A DNA stretch of 64,000 nt, taken from positions 620,001 through 684,000 of the forward strand of contig NZ_JAPEPO010000003.1 of assembly GCF_026340095.1 (NCBI RefSeq). The letters run 5' to 3'. A program made the translations under genes and the position numbers. Shown piece by piece: positions 32,394 through 40,908 of this stretch. The notes under the pieces are model-generated. The model saw only the letters and a list, made by a program, of their open reading frames with translations, was not told the DNA's origin and did no database searches. The first letter of the stretch is position 1, and each line of letters begins with the position of its first letter. Source of the DNA: Streptomyces sp. NBC_01446 (lineage in GTDB: Bacteria; Actinomycetota; Actinomycetes; Streptomycetales; Streptomycetaceae).

Positions 32394-33337
32394 GCCTGCC
32401 TCCCCTCACGGCCGGCTACGAGGGCGTCGACGGAGACGGTGAGCTGGGCCGGGTCGACCGGGGCGCGGTCCTCGACCCGCTCGCCGGCGCCGGGCCGGGC
32501 CCGGCTGGTCATCCATGCGGCCAGGTGGCTGTAGCACGCGCGCCGGTCCGCCGGGGACAACGGCGCCCGCCGGATCGCCGCGACGAAACCCCACATGTAC
32601 TCGGCGAGCAGCCGGGGCGTGGGGTGCAGCGGGCCTGCCCGGCGCGGGTCCAGGTTGACGCACCTGGCGCGCTTGGACGGGTTCGCCCGCTCGGCGCGGG
32701 TGGGGTGGTCGCGGCGGAAGTACAGCAGTTCCGGCACCTGGTGGAAGCGCCCGTGCAGGGTGATCTCGGCGACGAACGTGCGGTCCGCGTGGTGGTAGCT
32801 GTCGAGCGGCTTCACCCGGCGCAGCATGTCGGCCCGCATCACCCCGTAGAAGTCGTCGCCACCGGGCTCGAACAGGAGACTGCGGAAGCGCTCCGGCGGA
32901 CGCGGCGAGTCGGTGGCGAGCCCGTACTCGTACGGGACTTTCAGCCGGCCGTCGCCGTCGATGACCGCCTGGCCGGAGTGCGCGAGGATCACGTCCGGCC
33001 GCTCGTCCAGCGCCTCCACACAGCGCCGCAACAGGTCCCGGCCGTACAGGTCGTCGTGCGAGGCCCACTTGAACAGCTCGCCGCGGCACTCGGCGAACAC
33101 CCGGTTGTGGTTCGGTGTGGCGCCGATGTTCCGGGGCAGCCGGAGGTAGCGGATGCGCGGGTCAAGCGCGGTGTACCGGCGGCAGATGTCCTCGGTCGCG
33201 TCGGTCGAGGCGTTGTCGGAGATGACCAGCTCGAAGTCCTCGTAGGTCTGGCCGAGCAGGGCGTCGAGCGATTCGGCCAGGTACTCCTCGCCGTTGTACA
33301 CGGGCAGGCCGATGCTCAGCCTGGGGTGGGGGGTCAT
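32390..33337 (-). CDS. Glycosyltransferase family 2
   Basis: 315 residues. GT-A fold with 'RLSIGLPVYNGEEYLAESLD', 'ELVISDNASTDATEDICRRY' and 'KWASHDDLYGRDLL' containing the acidic metal-binding pair (DD). It adds one sugar to the undecaprenyl-linked repeat unit at the cytoplasmic face. The ATG at 33337 is chosen because it overlaps the previous stop by ATGA, the pattern used throughout this operon. A longer frame to 33406 lies inside the flippase gene. Confidence 0.9.
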   Translation of the reverse strand: MTPHPRLSIGLPVYNGEEYLAESLDALLGQTYEDFELVISDNASTDATEDICRRYTALDPRIRYLRLPRNIGATPNHNRVFAECRGELFKWASHDDLYGRDLLRRCVEALDERPDVILAHSGQAVIDGDGRLKVPYEYGLATDSPRPPERFRSLLFEPGGDDFYGVMRADMLRRVKPLDSYHHADRTFVAEITLHGRFHQVPELLYFRRDHPTRAERANPSKRARCVNLDPRRAGPLHPTPRLLAEYMWGFVAAIRRAPLSPADRRACYSHLAAWMTSRARPGAGERVEDRAPVDPAQLTVSVDALVAGREGRQA

Positions 33338-34641
33338 GAAGTCCTCACTTCGGGGATGGGGTTGTGGTGGCGCTCGCGCAGAGCGGACCGCAGGTGCAGC
33401 CACCACACGGCCGAGGCGCTGACGGTCGCTGCGGCGACGCCCCAGGCCGAGCCGACCGTGCCGGCGGCGGCCGCCCCGCCGAGCCCGCCGCCGACGTAAC
33501 AGGCGGAGGCGAACAACTGGCTGCGCAGGCTGCGCCGGGCCGCGCCGAGCGCGCGCAGCCCGGCCGCCGCGCCGGTGCCGAGGCCGGCGCCCGCGACGCT
33601 GAGCGTGACCGGCACGATGAGCTCCGCGGCGGAGTGCCAGACGTCGCCGAGGACGAGGTCGCCGAGCCGCTCCGGCATCAGCAGCAGCGCCCCGCCCCAG
33701 GCCAGCGCGGCGGCGGCCTGCCCGCCGCCCAGCAGGAGACAGAAGTGGCCGAGGCGGTGCGGGGCCCGTCGCAGCACCCGTGCCGCCTCCGGGACGGTGA
33801 CCAGCGAAAGACCCATCAGCACGGCGAGGAACGGGCCGAGCAGGAGCTCGGCGCCCCGGACCGCGCCCACCGCGCCGACTCCGACGATCGCGCCGAGCCC
33901 GTACGCCCGCAGCTGGCTCGCGCCGCTGAGGCTGACGTTCTCGACCAGGTACCGGTAGCCGAGATCGCGCTGCTCACGGAGCCACCCGCGCGCTCCGGTC
34001 AGCTGGGGCCGGATGCCGGACTGGAGGCAGCCGTACCCCGCCGCCACCGTGGCGGATGCGCCCCAGGCGAGGACGAAAGCGGCCACGGTGCCCACGTGGG
34101 CCGCCACGACCAAGGCCGGGACGAGTGCGACGCCCCACACGAGGTCGTTGACGAACGCCTTCCGTCCGGTGCCGGCGGCGAAGAACGAGAACCGCCATGC
34201 GTCCTGCAACAGCAGCCCCGGCAGCATGACGCCGAGGCAGGCGAAGGCGGGCCCCACGCGGCCGCCGAGAGCAAGGCCGGCCACGACAGCCGCCGCGCCG
34301 AGCGCGGCACCGACGCCGAGCGCGGTACCCGACGACCGGGCCACCGCCCCGCGCCAGGACGTGTCCGACACACCGCTGAAGCGCACCACGAGCGGGTCGG
34401 TGGCAAGGCCGCGGGAGACGTTGAGCACCACGCCGTAGGTCACCCAGGCCAGGCTGAACACGCCGAACGCGGTCACCCCCAGCGAGCGGGCCACGTAGAT
34501 CCCCACCACGAAGTTGCTCAGGCTGGAGGCGGCCTGGTCTGCCAGTCCCCAGGACAGCCGGCCGACGAGGGCCCGCCGGGCGGACCCGGCCGGTGGCTCC
34601 GCTGCCCTCGGATTCTCCTTCTCGGTGGTCATCGGCGTCAT
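33334..34641 (-). CDS. Wzx-type polysaccharide flippase
   Basis: 435 residues with about twelve hydrophobic helices and few charged residues. The N-terminal 'GLADQAASSLSNFVVGIYVA' and 'SLGVTAFGVFSLAWVTYGV' resemble MATE/Wzx oligosaccharide flippases. It would translocate the lipid-linked repeat across the membrane. Alternation of Gly/Ala-rich helices makes homology by eye weak, but no other flippase is present in this Wzy-type cluster. Confidence 0.82.
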   Translation of the reverse strand: MTPMTTEKENPRAAEPPAGSARRALVGRLSWGLADQAASSLSNFVVGIYVARSLGVTAFGVFSLAWVTYGVVLNVSRGLATDPLVVRFSGVSDTSWRGAVARSSGTALGVGAALGAAAVVAGLALGGRVGPAFACLGVMLPGLLLQDAWRFSFFAAGTGRKAFVNDLVWGVALVPALVVAAHVGTVAAFVLAWGASATVAAGYGCLQSGIRPQLTGARGWLREQRDLGYRYLVENVSLSGASQLRAYGLGAIVGVGAVGAVRGAELLLGPFLAVLMGLSLVTVPEAARVLRRAPHRLGHFCLLLGGGQAAAALAWGGALLLMPERLGDLVLGDVWHSAAELIVPVTLSVAGAGLGTGAAAGLRALGAARRSLRSQLFASACYVGGGLGGAAAAGTVGSAWGVAAATVSASAVWWLHLRSALRERHHNPIPEVRTS

Positions 34642-35936
34642 GCCTTGATCAGCCCGGCGCCGTGCAGGGCGTCGGCCGCGCCTGCCACGGCGCCGAACGG
34701 CAGCCCGGACCGCTCGGCGACGTCCAGCAGACTGTGCTCGCCGTCGGAGAGGCTGAGTACCCAGAGCATGGCCATCTGGGCCTGCTTGGTGTCGCTGCGG
34801 CCGCCGAGCGCGTCGTACAACCCGCGTCGGCCCAGCTGTGGTTCGCCGTAGGGGCTGAGGTTGACGTAGCGCCGGTTGCGGTCGAGGACGCCGAACGCCT
34901 CACGGCAGACTGCGAGGGTGTCCGCCATCGCCTCCGGGGAGACGAAGTCCGGGTTGTCCGCCGAGGTGTGGTACTCGGGGTACCCGGCGTACGGGGTCCG
35001 GCTGAGCGAGCCGACGCCGAGGTTGAAGCCGGGCGAGCAGAACTGCCGCTCGTCGTAGCCGTACGGAGTGAACTCGTTGACGTGGTGCGGGCGTTCGGAG
35101 GCGTCAAGGATGTGCCGCATCACCCGGTCGATCTCCGCGTCGCCGCGCCTGCTCTGCTTGTACGTCAGGTCGCCCGAGTCGCCGGCGCAGGCCAGCACGA
35201 GGCCGTGCTTGACCCGCTCCACCCGCTCCGCGTTGCGGGCCAGCCACGTGATCGCCCCGATGGTGCCGGGCGCGAAAATGAACCGGTAGGTGTAGTACGG
35301 CGTCTGCTCGGCCAGCGCGCGGGCCAGGAACGTCGCCACCGCGATGCCGGCCAGGTTGTCGTTGGCCAGCGAGGGGTGGCACACGTGGCAGGAGACGATC
35401 ACCTCGTCGGGGACCTGCCCGGGGACCACGTGCTCGGCGTAGGTGAGGTGGCCGTCGGCGAGTGTGGAGTCGACGCACACCTCGTAGTCGCCGTCCGGCA
35501 TCGCGTCCAGGGTCTCCTGGGCCAGGCAGAACCCCCATTCCGGCTTGTAGTAACTGGTGCGGTACGGCACCCAGTTCGGGTGGTCCGGCAAGGTGTGCAG
35601 GTGTTCACGCAGCTCGGCCAGCGGCATGGTCGCCGACACCGGCACGCTGTAGCCGAGCACGTGCAGGCTGGACGCCGCGAAGTCGACGACCCGGTTGCCC
35701 GCGGCGTCGGCGACGTACGCGTCCCGGATGTTCCACTCCTGCGGCACCGTCCAGTCGAGGACCTGGGTCCCGGTCGGCACCTCGTGCACCTGCAGCGGAA
35801 CGTACTCGCCGATGATGTCCAGCGTGGCGCGCACGCCGTCGCCGGTGATGCTCCGGCACAGCGGGTACAGCCGCTCCACCAGCGCGTGCATCTCTTCGCC
35901 CGCAGAGGTCGTCGTCTGCTCACCGGTCGCGGTCAT
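34638..35936 (-). CDS. DUF4910 aminopeptidase-like protein
   Basis: 432 residues. The core resembles M28-type metallopeptidases: 'VIVSCHVCHPSLANDNLAGI' carries His and Asp ligands, 'FIFAPGTIGAITWLARN' follows, and 'YPEYHTSADNPDFVSPEAM' gives further ligands. The last 70 residues form a winged-helix-like domain ('MLWVLSLSDGEHSLLDVAER'). DUF4910 proteins recur in actinobacterial sugar clusters, where the true substrate is unknown; peptide hydrolysis is not established. The start at 35936 overlaps the upstream stop (ATGA). A longer frame to 36089 is Arg-rich and is rejected. Confidence 0.85.
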   Translation of the reverse strand: MTATGEQTTTSAGEEMHALVERLYPLCRSITGDGVRATLDIIGEYVPLQVHEVPTGTQVLDWTVPQEWNIRDAYVADAAGNRVVDFAASSLHVLGYSVPVSATMPLAELREHLHTLPDHPNWVPYRTSYYKPEWGFCLAQETLDAMPDGDYEVCVDSTLADGHLTYAEHVVPGQVPDEVIVSCHVCHPSLANDNLAGIAVATFLARALAEQTPYYTYRFIFAPGTIGAITWLARNAERVERVKHGLVLACAGDSGDLTYKQSRRGDAEIDRVMRHILDASERPHHVNEFTPYGYDERQFCSPGFNLGVGSLSRTPYAGYPEYHTSADNPDFVSPEAMADTLAVCREAFGVLDRNRRYVNLSPYGEPQLGRRGLYDALGGRSDTKQAQMAMLWVLSLSDGEHSLLDVAERSGLPFGAVAGAADALHGAGLIKA

Positions 35937-36958
35937 CGGCGCCACCGCAGGGTGTCGTCGACGGTTCCGGCGTCGGACGCCGCGCGCAGCACGGCGAGGC
36001 GGGTGAAGCGTCGCTCGAAGTCCTCCGTGGTCAGCCCGAACTTCCGGTAGGCGTCGGCGAGTTCGAGCGCGCCCTGCTTCACCGTCCACTCGCAGTCGAA
36101 GCCCGGGATCGCGGCGCGGAAGCGGGAGAAGTCCACGCGGTACGACCGCGGGTCGGCGCCGTTCTCCCCGGTGATCCTCACCTTCGCGCCGGCCACCGCC
36201 TCGGCGACCTGCTCGGCGATCTCGGCGACCGTGACGTTGTTGGTCTCGCTGCCGATGTTGAACGCCCGGTCGTGCACGGCTTCGCGCGGTGCGGTCAGCG
36301 CGGCCGTGAAGGCGCGCGCGATGTCGGCGGCGTGCACCAGCGGGCGCCAGGGGGTGCCGTCGGAGAGCACAAGCACCTCGCCGGACAGGAGCGCATGGCC
36401 GACGAGGTTGTTCAGGACGATGTCGGCGCGCAGCCGGGGTGAGTAGCCGAAGGCGGTGGCGTTGCGCATGTACACCGGGGTGAAGTCGCCGTCGGCCAGG
36501 GCGTGCAGGTCGTCCTCCACGCGCACCTTGGACTCCGCGTACGGGGTCACCGGCCGCAGCGGGGCGTCCTCGGTCACCAGGCCGCTGCCGCCGGACGCGC
36601 CGTAGACGGAGCAGGTCGACGCGTACAGGAAGCGCCGCACTCCGGTGTCGCGGGCCAGTCGGGCCAGGCGTACGGAGGCGTGGTGGTTGATGTCGTAGGT
36701 GAGCTCCGGCGCCAGCGATCCCAGGGGGTCGTTGGAGAGCGCGGCCAGGTGGATCACGGCGTCCACCCCGGCCACGTGGTCGGCCGTGACGTCGCGCAGG
36801 TCCACCCGCGGTCCCGGCGGGTCCGCGGGCGTCGGGCCGAGGACGCAGTCGGCGAACAGTCCGGCGTCAAGCCCGACGACCTCGTGCCCGGCGGCCGTGA
36901 GTACGGGCGCCATCACGGTGCCCAGGTAGCCCTGGTGTCCGGTCAGCAGTACGCGCAA
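35933..36958 (-). CDS. NAD-dependent epimerase/reductase (extended SDR)
   Basis: 341 residues. It has 'VLLTGHQGYLGTVMAPVL' (TGxxGxxG NAD-binding), 'VIHLAALSNDPLG', 'YASTCSVYGASGG' and the catalytic 'YAESK'. The position where 4,6-dehydratases have Asp-Glu or Asp-Lys reads Cys-Ser, so it is more likely an epimerase or 4-ketoreductase than a dehydratase. It probably acts on the CDP- or GDP-sugar made by neighbouring enzymes. It starts three bases after the PIG-L gene ends. Confidence 0.88.
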   Translation of the reverse strand: MRVLLTGHQGYLGTVMAPVLTAAGHEVVGLDAGLFADCVLGPTPADPPGPRVDLRDVTADHVAGVDAVIHLAALSNDPLGSLAPELTYDINHHASVRLARLARDTGVRRFLYASTCSVYGASGGSGLVTEDAPLRPVTPYAESKVRVEDDLHALADGDFTPVYMRNATAFGYSPRLRADIVLNNLVGHALLSGEVLVLSDGTPWRPLVHAADIARAFTAALTAPREAVHDRAFNIGSETNNVTVAEIAEQVAEAVAGAKVRITGENGADPRSYRVDFSRFRAAIPGFDCEWTVKQGALELADAYRKFGLTTEDFERRFTRLAVLRAASDAGTVDDTLRWRR

Positions 36959-36961
36959 GGT

Positions 36962-37609
36962 TCAATCCCCCAGCTTGAGAGTGAGTTTGGTGACGGCGAA
37001 CGCCTCGGCGTATTGCGCGTGGCATTCGATGCCGCGGATCCTGGCGAGGCCGAGGAAGGCCTCCCGGTCGTACCAGGGCCGGTGCCGTTGCGAGGGGTAG
37101 TGCTCCTGCAGCAGCCGCACCTTCTGCTCGGCGATCTCCGGCGAGAGCGGCTGGTACGCCACCGGACGGCCGAGGTCGCCGTCCCACTTGACGATCTCGT
37201 AGCCGAGCACGAGGTGGTCGCGGAACGCGGTGGGCAGCAGCTGAGCCAGGGCGCGGTGATCCTGGTGCGCGTCATCGGTACGCGGCGCAAGCACCAGATC
37301 CGGCTCGGTCTGCCCGCGCAGCTCCTCGACCGCGGCCTTGGCCTCGTCCCAGTGCGCGGGCATGCGGCCGTCCGGCAGTTTGAGCACGGTAAGGCGCAGG
37401 TCGGCGCCCGGGCAGAAGGCGGCGAGCGCGGCCTGCTCCTCCTGCTCCCGCTCGCTGCCGCCGCCGGAGAGCACCAGTGCGTCGACGCGGACACCCGGCC
37501 GCGCGAGGCACAGCGTGAGGAGAGTGCCGCCGGCACCGATGGCGATGTCGTCGCAGTGCGCGCCCACCGTGACGATCCGGTCCAGGCGCCCGGCGCCGAG
37601 CCGTATCAC
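36962..37609 (-). CDS. PIG-L-family deacetylase
   Basis: 215 residues. 'VTVGAHCDDIAIGAGGTLL' is the family's AHxDD zinc motif (Cys in place of the common Pro), and 'TDDAHQDHRALAQLL' supplies the second His set. It removes acetyl groups from N-acetylated sugars or related amides. GTG 37607-37609 is the likely start, as it overlaps the upstream TGA as GTGA. The upstream extension is Arg/Gly-rich. It may deacetylate an amino sugar before further modification. Confidence 0.88.
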   Translation of the reverse strand: MIRLGAGRLDRIVTVGAHCDDIAIGAGGTLLTLCLARPGVRVDALVLSGGGSEREQEEQAALAAFCPGADLRLTVLKLPDGRMPAHWDEAKAAVEELRGQTEPDLVLAPRTDDAHQDHRALAQLLPTAFRDHLVLGYEIVKWDGDLGRPVAYQPLSPEIAEQKVRLLQEHYPSQRHRPWYDREAFLGLARIRGIECHAQYAEAFAVTKLTLKLGD

Positions 37610-38400
37610 GCGCTCACCCCCGCGCCGTCCCGTTCCCATACGACCCAAGGGCGGTCACCCCGGGCGTAGGCGTCGTCGAGCGCGGCGCGCTCCTTGACGG
37701 TGTCGGTCGGCTTCCAGAAGCCGCGGTGCTGGTGCGCCACGAGGCGGCCCTGCTTGGCCAGTTGGGCGCAACCGTCGGCGACCAGGTCCCCGTTCTCCGG
37801 TATGTGGTCGAAGACCTCCTGGCGGAGCACGAAGTAGCCGCCGTTCTCCCACAGCGGCATGTCGCTCACCGCGGTGATACCCCCCACCAGGCCGTCCTCG
37901 CCCAGGTCCACGCAGTGGAACGAGGACTGCGGCGGGACCACCATCATCGACGCACCGGCATCACGCCGGGCGAACCGGTCGATCATCTGAGGCAGCGGGG
38001 CGTCGGTGAGTACGTCGGCGTAGTTGGCGAGGAACATCTCGTCGCCGTCCAGGTGGTGCCGCACCCGGCGCAGCCGCTCCCCGATCGGTGACTCGATGCC
38101 GGTCTGCGCGAACGTGATAGTCCAGTCCGCGATGTCGGTGGACAGCAGCTCCGTCTTCCCGCCCCGCAGGACGAAGTCGTTGGACGTCGTCTCCTCGTAG
38201 TTGAGGAAGAAGTTCTTGATGTGACTCGCCCCGTACCCGAGGCACAGGATGAACTCCGTGTGCCCGAAGTGCGCGTAGTAGCGCATGACATGCCAGATCA
38301 GCGGTCGCGGGCCGACCATCGCCATCGGCTTGGGCACGTCGTCGTCGGCGCCGCTGCGCATCCGCATCCCATAGCCGCCGCAGAACAGTACGACCTTCAT
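37606..38400 (-). CDS. rfbF: Glucose-1-phosphate cytidylyltransferase (RfbF-like)
   Basis: 264 residues. 'MKVVLFCGGYGMRMRSG' is the nucleotidyltransferase signature. It is followed by 'PKPMAMVGPRPLIWHVMRYY', 'FANYADVLTDAPL'-type sequence (here 'FLANYADVLTDAP') and 'HRGFWKPTDTVKE', all diagnostic for RfbF. It couples CTP with glucose-1-phosphate to give CDP-glucose, the entry to CDP-deoxysugars. The ATG at 38400 overlaps the previous stop. No CDP-glucose 4,6-dehydratase is visible in the operon. Confidence 0.93.
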   Translation of the reverse strand: MKVVLFCGGYGMRMRSGADDDVPKPMAMVGPRPLIWHVMRYYAHFGHTEFILCLGYGASHIKNFFLNYEETTSNDFVLRGGKTELLSTDIADWTITFAQTGIESPIGERLRRVRHHLDGDEMFLANYADVLTDAPLPQMIDRFARRDAGASMMVVPPQSSFHCVDLGEDGLVGGITAVSDMPLWENGGYFVLRQEVFDHIPENGDLVADGCAQLAKQGRLVAHQHRGFWKPTDTVKERAALDDAYARGDRPWVVWERDGAGVSA

Positions 38401-39632
38401 GATGTGCCCTCGACAATGCTCAGTTCCGGGATGGGAAAGACAAGGCGGCCGCCCCAGTCGTGCACGAAGGACAGCTGCTCGACCAGCTCGGCCCGCAGGT
38501 TCCACGGCAGGACGAGGACGTAGTCCGGTTTGTCGGCGGCTATCTGCTCGGGCGGCAGGATCGGGATGCGGGTGCCCGGGGTGAACCTGCCGTGCTTGTA
38601 GGGGTTGCGGTCGACCGTGTACGCGAGCAGGTCGGGCCGGATGCCGCAGTGGTTGAGCAGGGTGTTGCCCTTGCCCGGGGCGCCGTAGCCGACGACCGTC
38701 TCGCCGCGCTCGGCCGCCTCGATGAGGAACCTCAGGAGGTCCCGGCGCACCTTGGCCACCCGGGCGGAGAACTCGGTGTACCCGGACAGCTCCTGCAGCC
38801 CGGCGGCCTTCTCCCGGTCAAGCACGTCGGCCACGCGCTCAGTCGGCTCGCCGGCCACCTCGGCCGGCCGGGCCCACAGCCGGATGGAGCCGCCGTGCGT
38901 GGGCAGCAACTCGAGGTCCACGAGGGCGAGTCCGCCGCTCGCGAGGGCCCGGATCGCGGACGCGACCGTGTAGTACTGGAAGTGCTCGTGGTAGATCGTG
39001 TCGTACTGGTTCTCCTCGATCAGGGTCAGCAGGTGCTGCACCTCGATGGAGACCCAGCCGTCGTCGGCGACCAGGGCGCGCAGGCCCTCGGTGAACCCGA
39101 CGACGTCGGGAATGTGCGCGTATACGTTGTTGGCCACGACCAGGTCGGCCGGGCCGTGCTCGGCGCGGACGGCCGAGCCGGTGTCCGGGCTCAGGAACTG
39201 TGTGAGCGTGGGCACCCCCGCGTCGCGTGCCGCGGCGCCGACGTTCACCGACGGCTCGATGCCCAGGCAGCGGATCCCCTGGTCCACCACGTGCTTCAGC
39301 AGGTAGCCGTCGTTGCTCGCGACCTCGACCACGAACGCGTCGGGGCCGAGACCCACCTTCTGCACGGCGTCGGTGACGAAAGTGCGCGCGTGCTCCACCC
39401 AGGAGGTCGAGAAGGAGGAGAAGTACGCGTACTCGCTGAACGTGTCCTCCGGCGTGATCAGCGGCGGTATCTGCGCGAGCCAGCAGGCGGTGCACACCTG
39501 CAGGTGCAGCGGGTACGCCGGTTCCGGCCTGTCCAGTTGGTCCGCGGCGAGAAAGCTCTCGCACGGCGGGGTCGCCCCCAGATCGACGACGCTCGCCAGC
39601 GTCGCCGAGCCGCACAGTCGGCATCGTGTCAT
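38397..39632 (-). CDS. Sugar C-methyltransferase (TylCIII/NovU type)
   Basis: 411 residues in three parts. An N-terminal zinc-binding domain has 'MTRCRLCGSATLASVVDLG' and 'QVCTACWLAQIPP' (four Cys). A Rossmann SAM domain has 'FVVEVASNDGYLLKHVVDQG' and 'IRCLGIEPSVNVG'. The C-terminal domain has 'VVGYGAPGKGNTLLNHCG'. This is the architecture of C3-methyltransferases that act on NDP-4-keto-sugars. It would make a branched-chain deoxysugar, consistent with the RfbF and RmlC neighbours. Confidence 0.9.
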   Translation of the reverse strand: MTRCRLCGSATLASVVDLGATPPCESFLAADQLDRPEPAYPLHLQVCTACWLAQIPPLITPEDTFSEYAYFSSFSTSWVEHARTFVTDAVQKVGLGPDAFVVEVASNDGYLLKHVVDQGIRCLGIEPSVNVGAAARDAGVPTLTQFLSPDTGSAVRAEHGPADLVVANNVYAHIPDVVGFTEGLRALVADDGWVSIEVQHLLTLIEENQYDTIYHEHFQYYTVASAIRALASGGLALVDLELLPTHGGSIRLWARPAEVAGEPTERVADVLDREKAAGLQELSGYTEFSARVAKVRRDLLRFLIEAAERGETVVGYGAPGKGNTLLNHCGIRPDLLAYTVDRNPYKHGRFTPGTRIPILPPEQIAADKPDYVLVLPWNLRAELVEQLSFVHDWGGRLVFPIPELSIVEGTS

Positions 39633-40906
39633 CTGCTGTCCCCATCCCCCCTGCTCGCGCGGGCCCCCCGCCGCGAGTCAGCGTTTCCGTTTCCTGTCGG
39701 CGGCGGGCTGTCCCCGCCGCCGGACCGACCCGCGATCGCGGTGCGGTACTCCTCCACCAGGCGCTCCAGGCCGACGGCCGGGCTGAAGCCCTGCTCGTAA
39801 CGGCGCCGGGCCGCCTGGCCCATCTCCCGGTTGCGGTCCGGTTCGGCCGCGATCCGGCGTATGCAGGACGCGAGCGAGGCGTGCTCGCCCGGTCGGTGCA
39901 GCAGCCCTGTCACGCCGTCCTCGACGAGTTCGACGAAGGCGCCGTGCCCGGCGGCGACGGTCGGAACCCCGGCCGCCATCGCCTCCACGACCACCAGACC
40001 GAATGCCTCGAGCCACGTCGAGGGCGCCACCACGGCGACCGACCGTGCGATGGCCTTCTGGCACTCCGCCGTGTCGTACAGGCCGACGTAGCGCACGTCG
40101 TCCCGGCCGGCCGCCCAGGCGGTCACCTCCTGCTCCAGCGGTCCCGTGCCGGCGATCACGAGCGGCACGCCCACACCGCCGTCCGCAGCCAACTCGTCCC
40201 ACGCGGCCATGAGCAGCCGCACTCCCTTGGCCTCCGCGAGCCGGCCGAGATAGAGCAGATGCTCACCGGTGTCCGTCCGGCGGTCGGCCGGGTCGGGCAC
40301 GAAGTTGTGCTTCACCGCCAGCCGCTCGGCGGGCATGCCGGCCCGCACCAGGACGTCGCGCTGTGCCGCGGAGATGCACAGGAACCGCTCCACGCCGGAC
40401 CACCACCGCCGCCGGTTGGCCGACAGGCTGACCGCGAGCGGCACCGTCGCGAGGCGGGAGCCCCGGTAGCAGCCGTGCCGGACGGCGGGCAGCGGCGCCT
40501 TGCCGACGCATTCGGTGCACGGGCGGCCGTCCCGCTGCAGCGTGCCGGGCGGACAGATCTGGGTGTAGTTGTGCAGCGTGGCGACGGCGGGCACGCCGGC
40601 GTCGGCGCAGGCGGCGAGGACCGCGGGCGACAGGAGCGGGAAGACGTTGTGGACGTGGACCACGTCCGGCCGCTCGGTGCGAAGGCGGGCGGCGAGTTCC
40701 TTGCGGACCGCCGGGTTCCACGGCACGAGGAGCGGCACCGCGACCTTGCCCGGCAGGGACCGCGCGGCGATGGTGTCGCTGCGCCGCTCGAACACCTCGA
40801 CCCGGTGGCCGGCCGCGCGCAGCAGCTCCACCTCCTGGTCGACGACCTTGTTCTCCCCGCTCGGCTGCGCCGAGGCGTAGTAGTTGTGCGCCACGAGGAC
40901 GTGCAT
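39629..40906 (-). CDS. Glycosyltransferase family 4
   Basis: 425 residues in a GT-B fold. It starts 'MHVLVAHNYYASAQPSGENK'. It has 'DVVHVHNVFPLLSPAVL', a Cys-rich acceptor-domain loop ('CPPGTLQRDGRPCTEC'), and the C-domain donor site 'LYLGRLAEAKGVRLLMAA' with 'STWLEAFGLVVVEAMAAGVP' (E-x7-E motif). It transfers a nucleotide-activated sugar with retention. A Gly/Ser/Arg-rich tail of about 30 residues follows the fold. The start is set by the ATG two bases after the stop of the polymerase gene. Confidence 0.92.
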   Translation of the reverse strand: MHVLVAHNYYASAQPSGENKVVDQEVELLRAAGHRVEVFERRSDTIAARSLPGKVAVPLLVPWNPAVRKELAARLRTERPDVVHVHNVFPLLSPAVLAACADAGVPAVATLHNYTQICPPGTLQRDGRPCTECVGKAPLPAVRHGCYRGSRLATVPLAVSLSANRRRWWSGVERFLCISAAQRDVLVRAGMPAERLAVKHNFVPDPADRRTDTGEHLLYLGRLAEAKGVRLLMAAWDELAADGGVGVPLVIAGTGPLEQEVTAWAAGRDDVRYVGLYDTAECQKAIARSVAVVAPSTWLEAFGLVVVEAMAAGVPTVAAGHGAFVELVEDGVTGLLHRPGEHASLASCIRRIAAEPDRNREMGQAARRRYEQGFSPAVGLERLVEEYRTAIAGRSGGGDSPPPTGNGNADSRRGARASRGDGDSR

Positions 40907-40908
40907 GG

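Noticed and set aside
35933..36958. SDR considered as a CDP-glucose 4,6-dehydratase
   Set aside because: The active-site position after the conserved Ser-Thr reads Cys-Ser (STCSVYG) rather than the Asp-Glu or Asp-Lys pair of dehydratases; epimerase or reductase is the better call.
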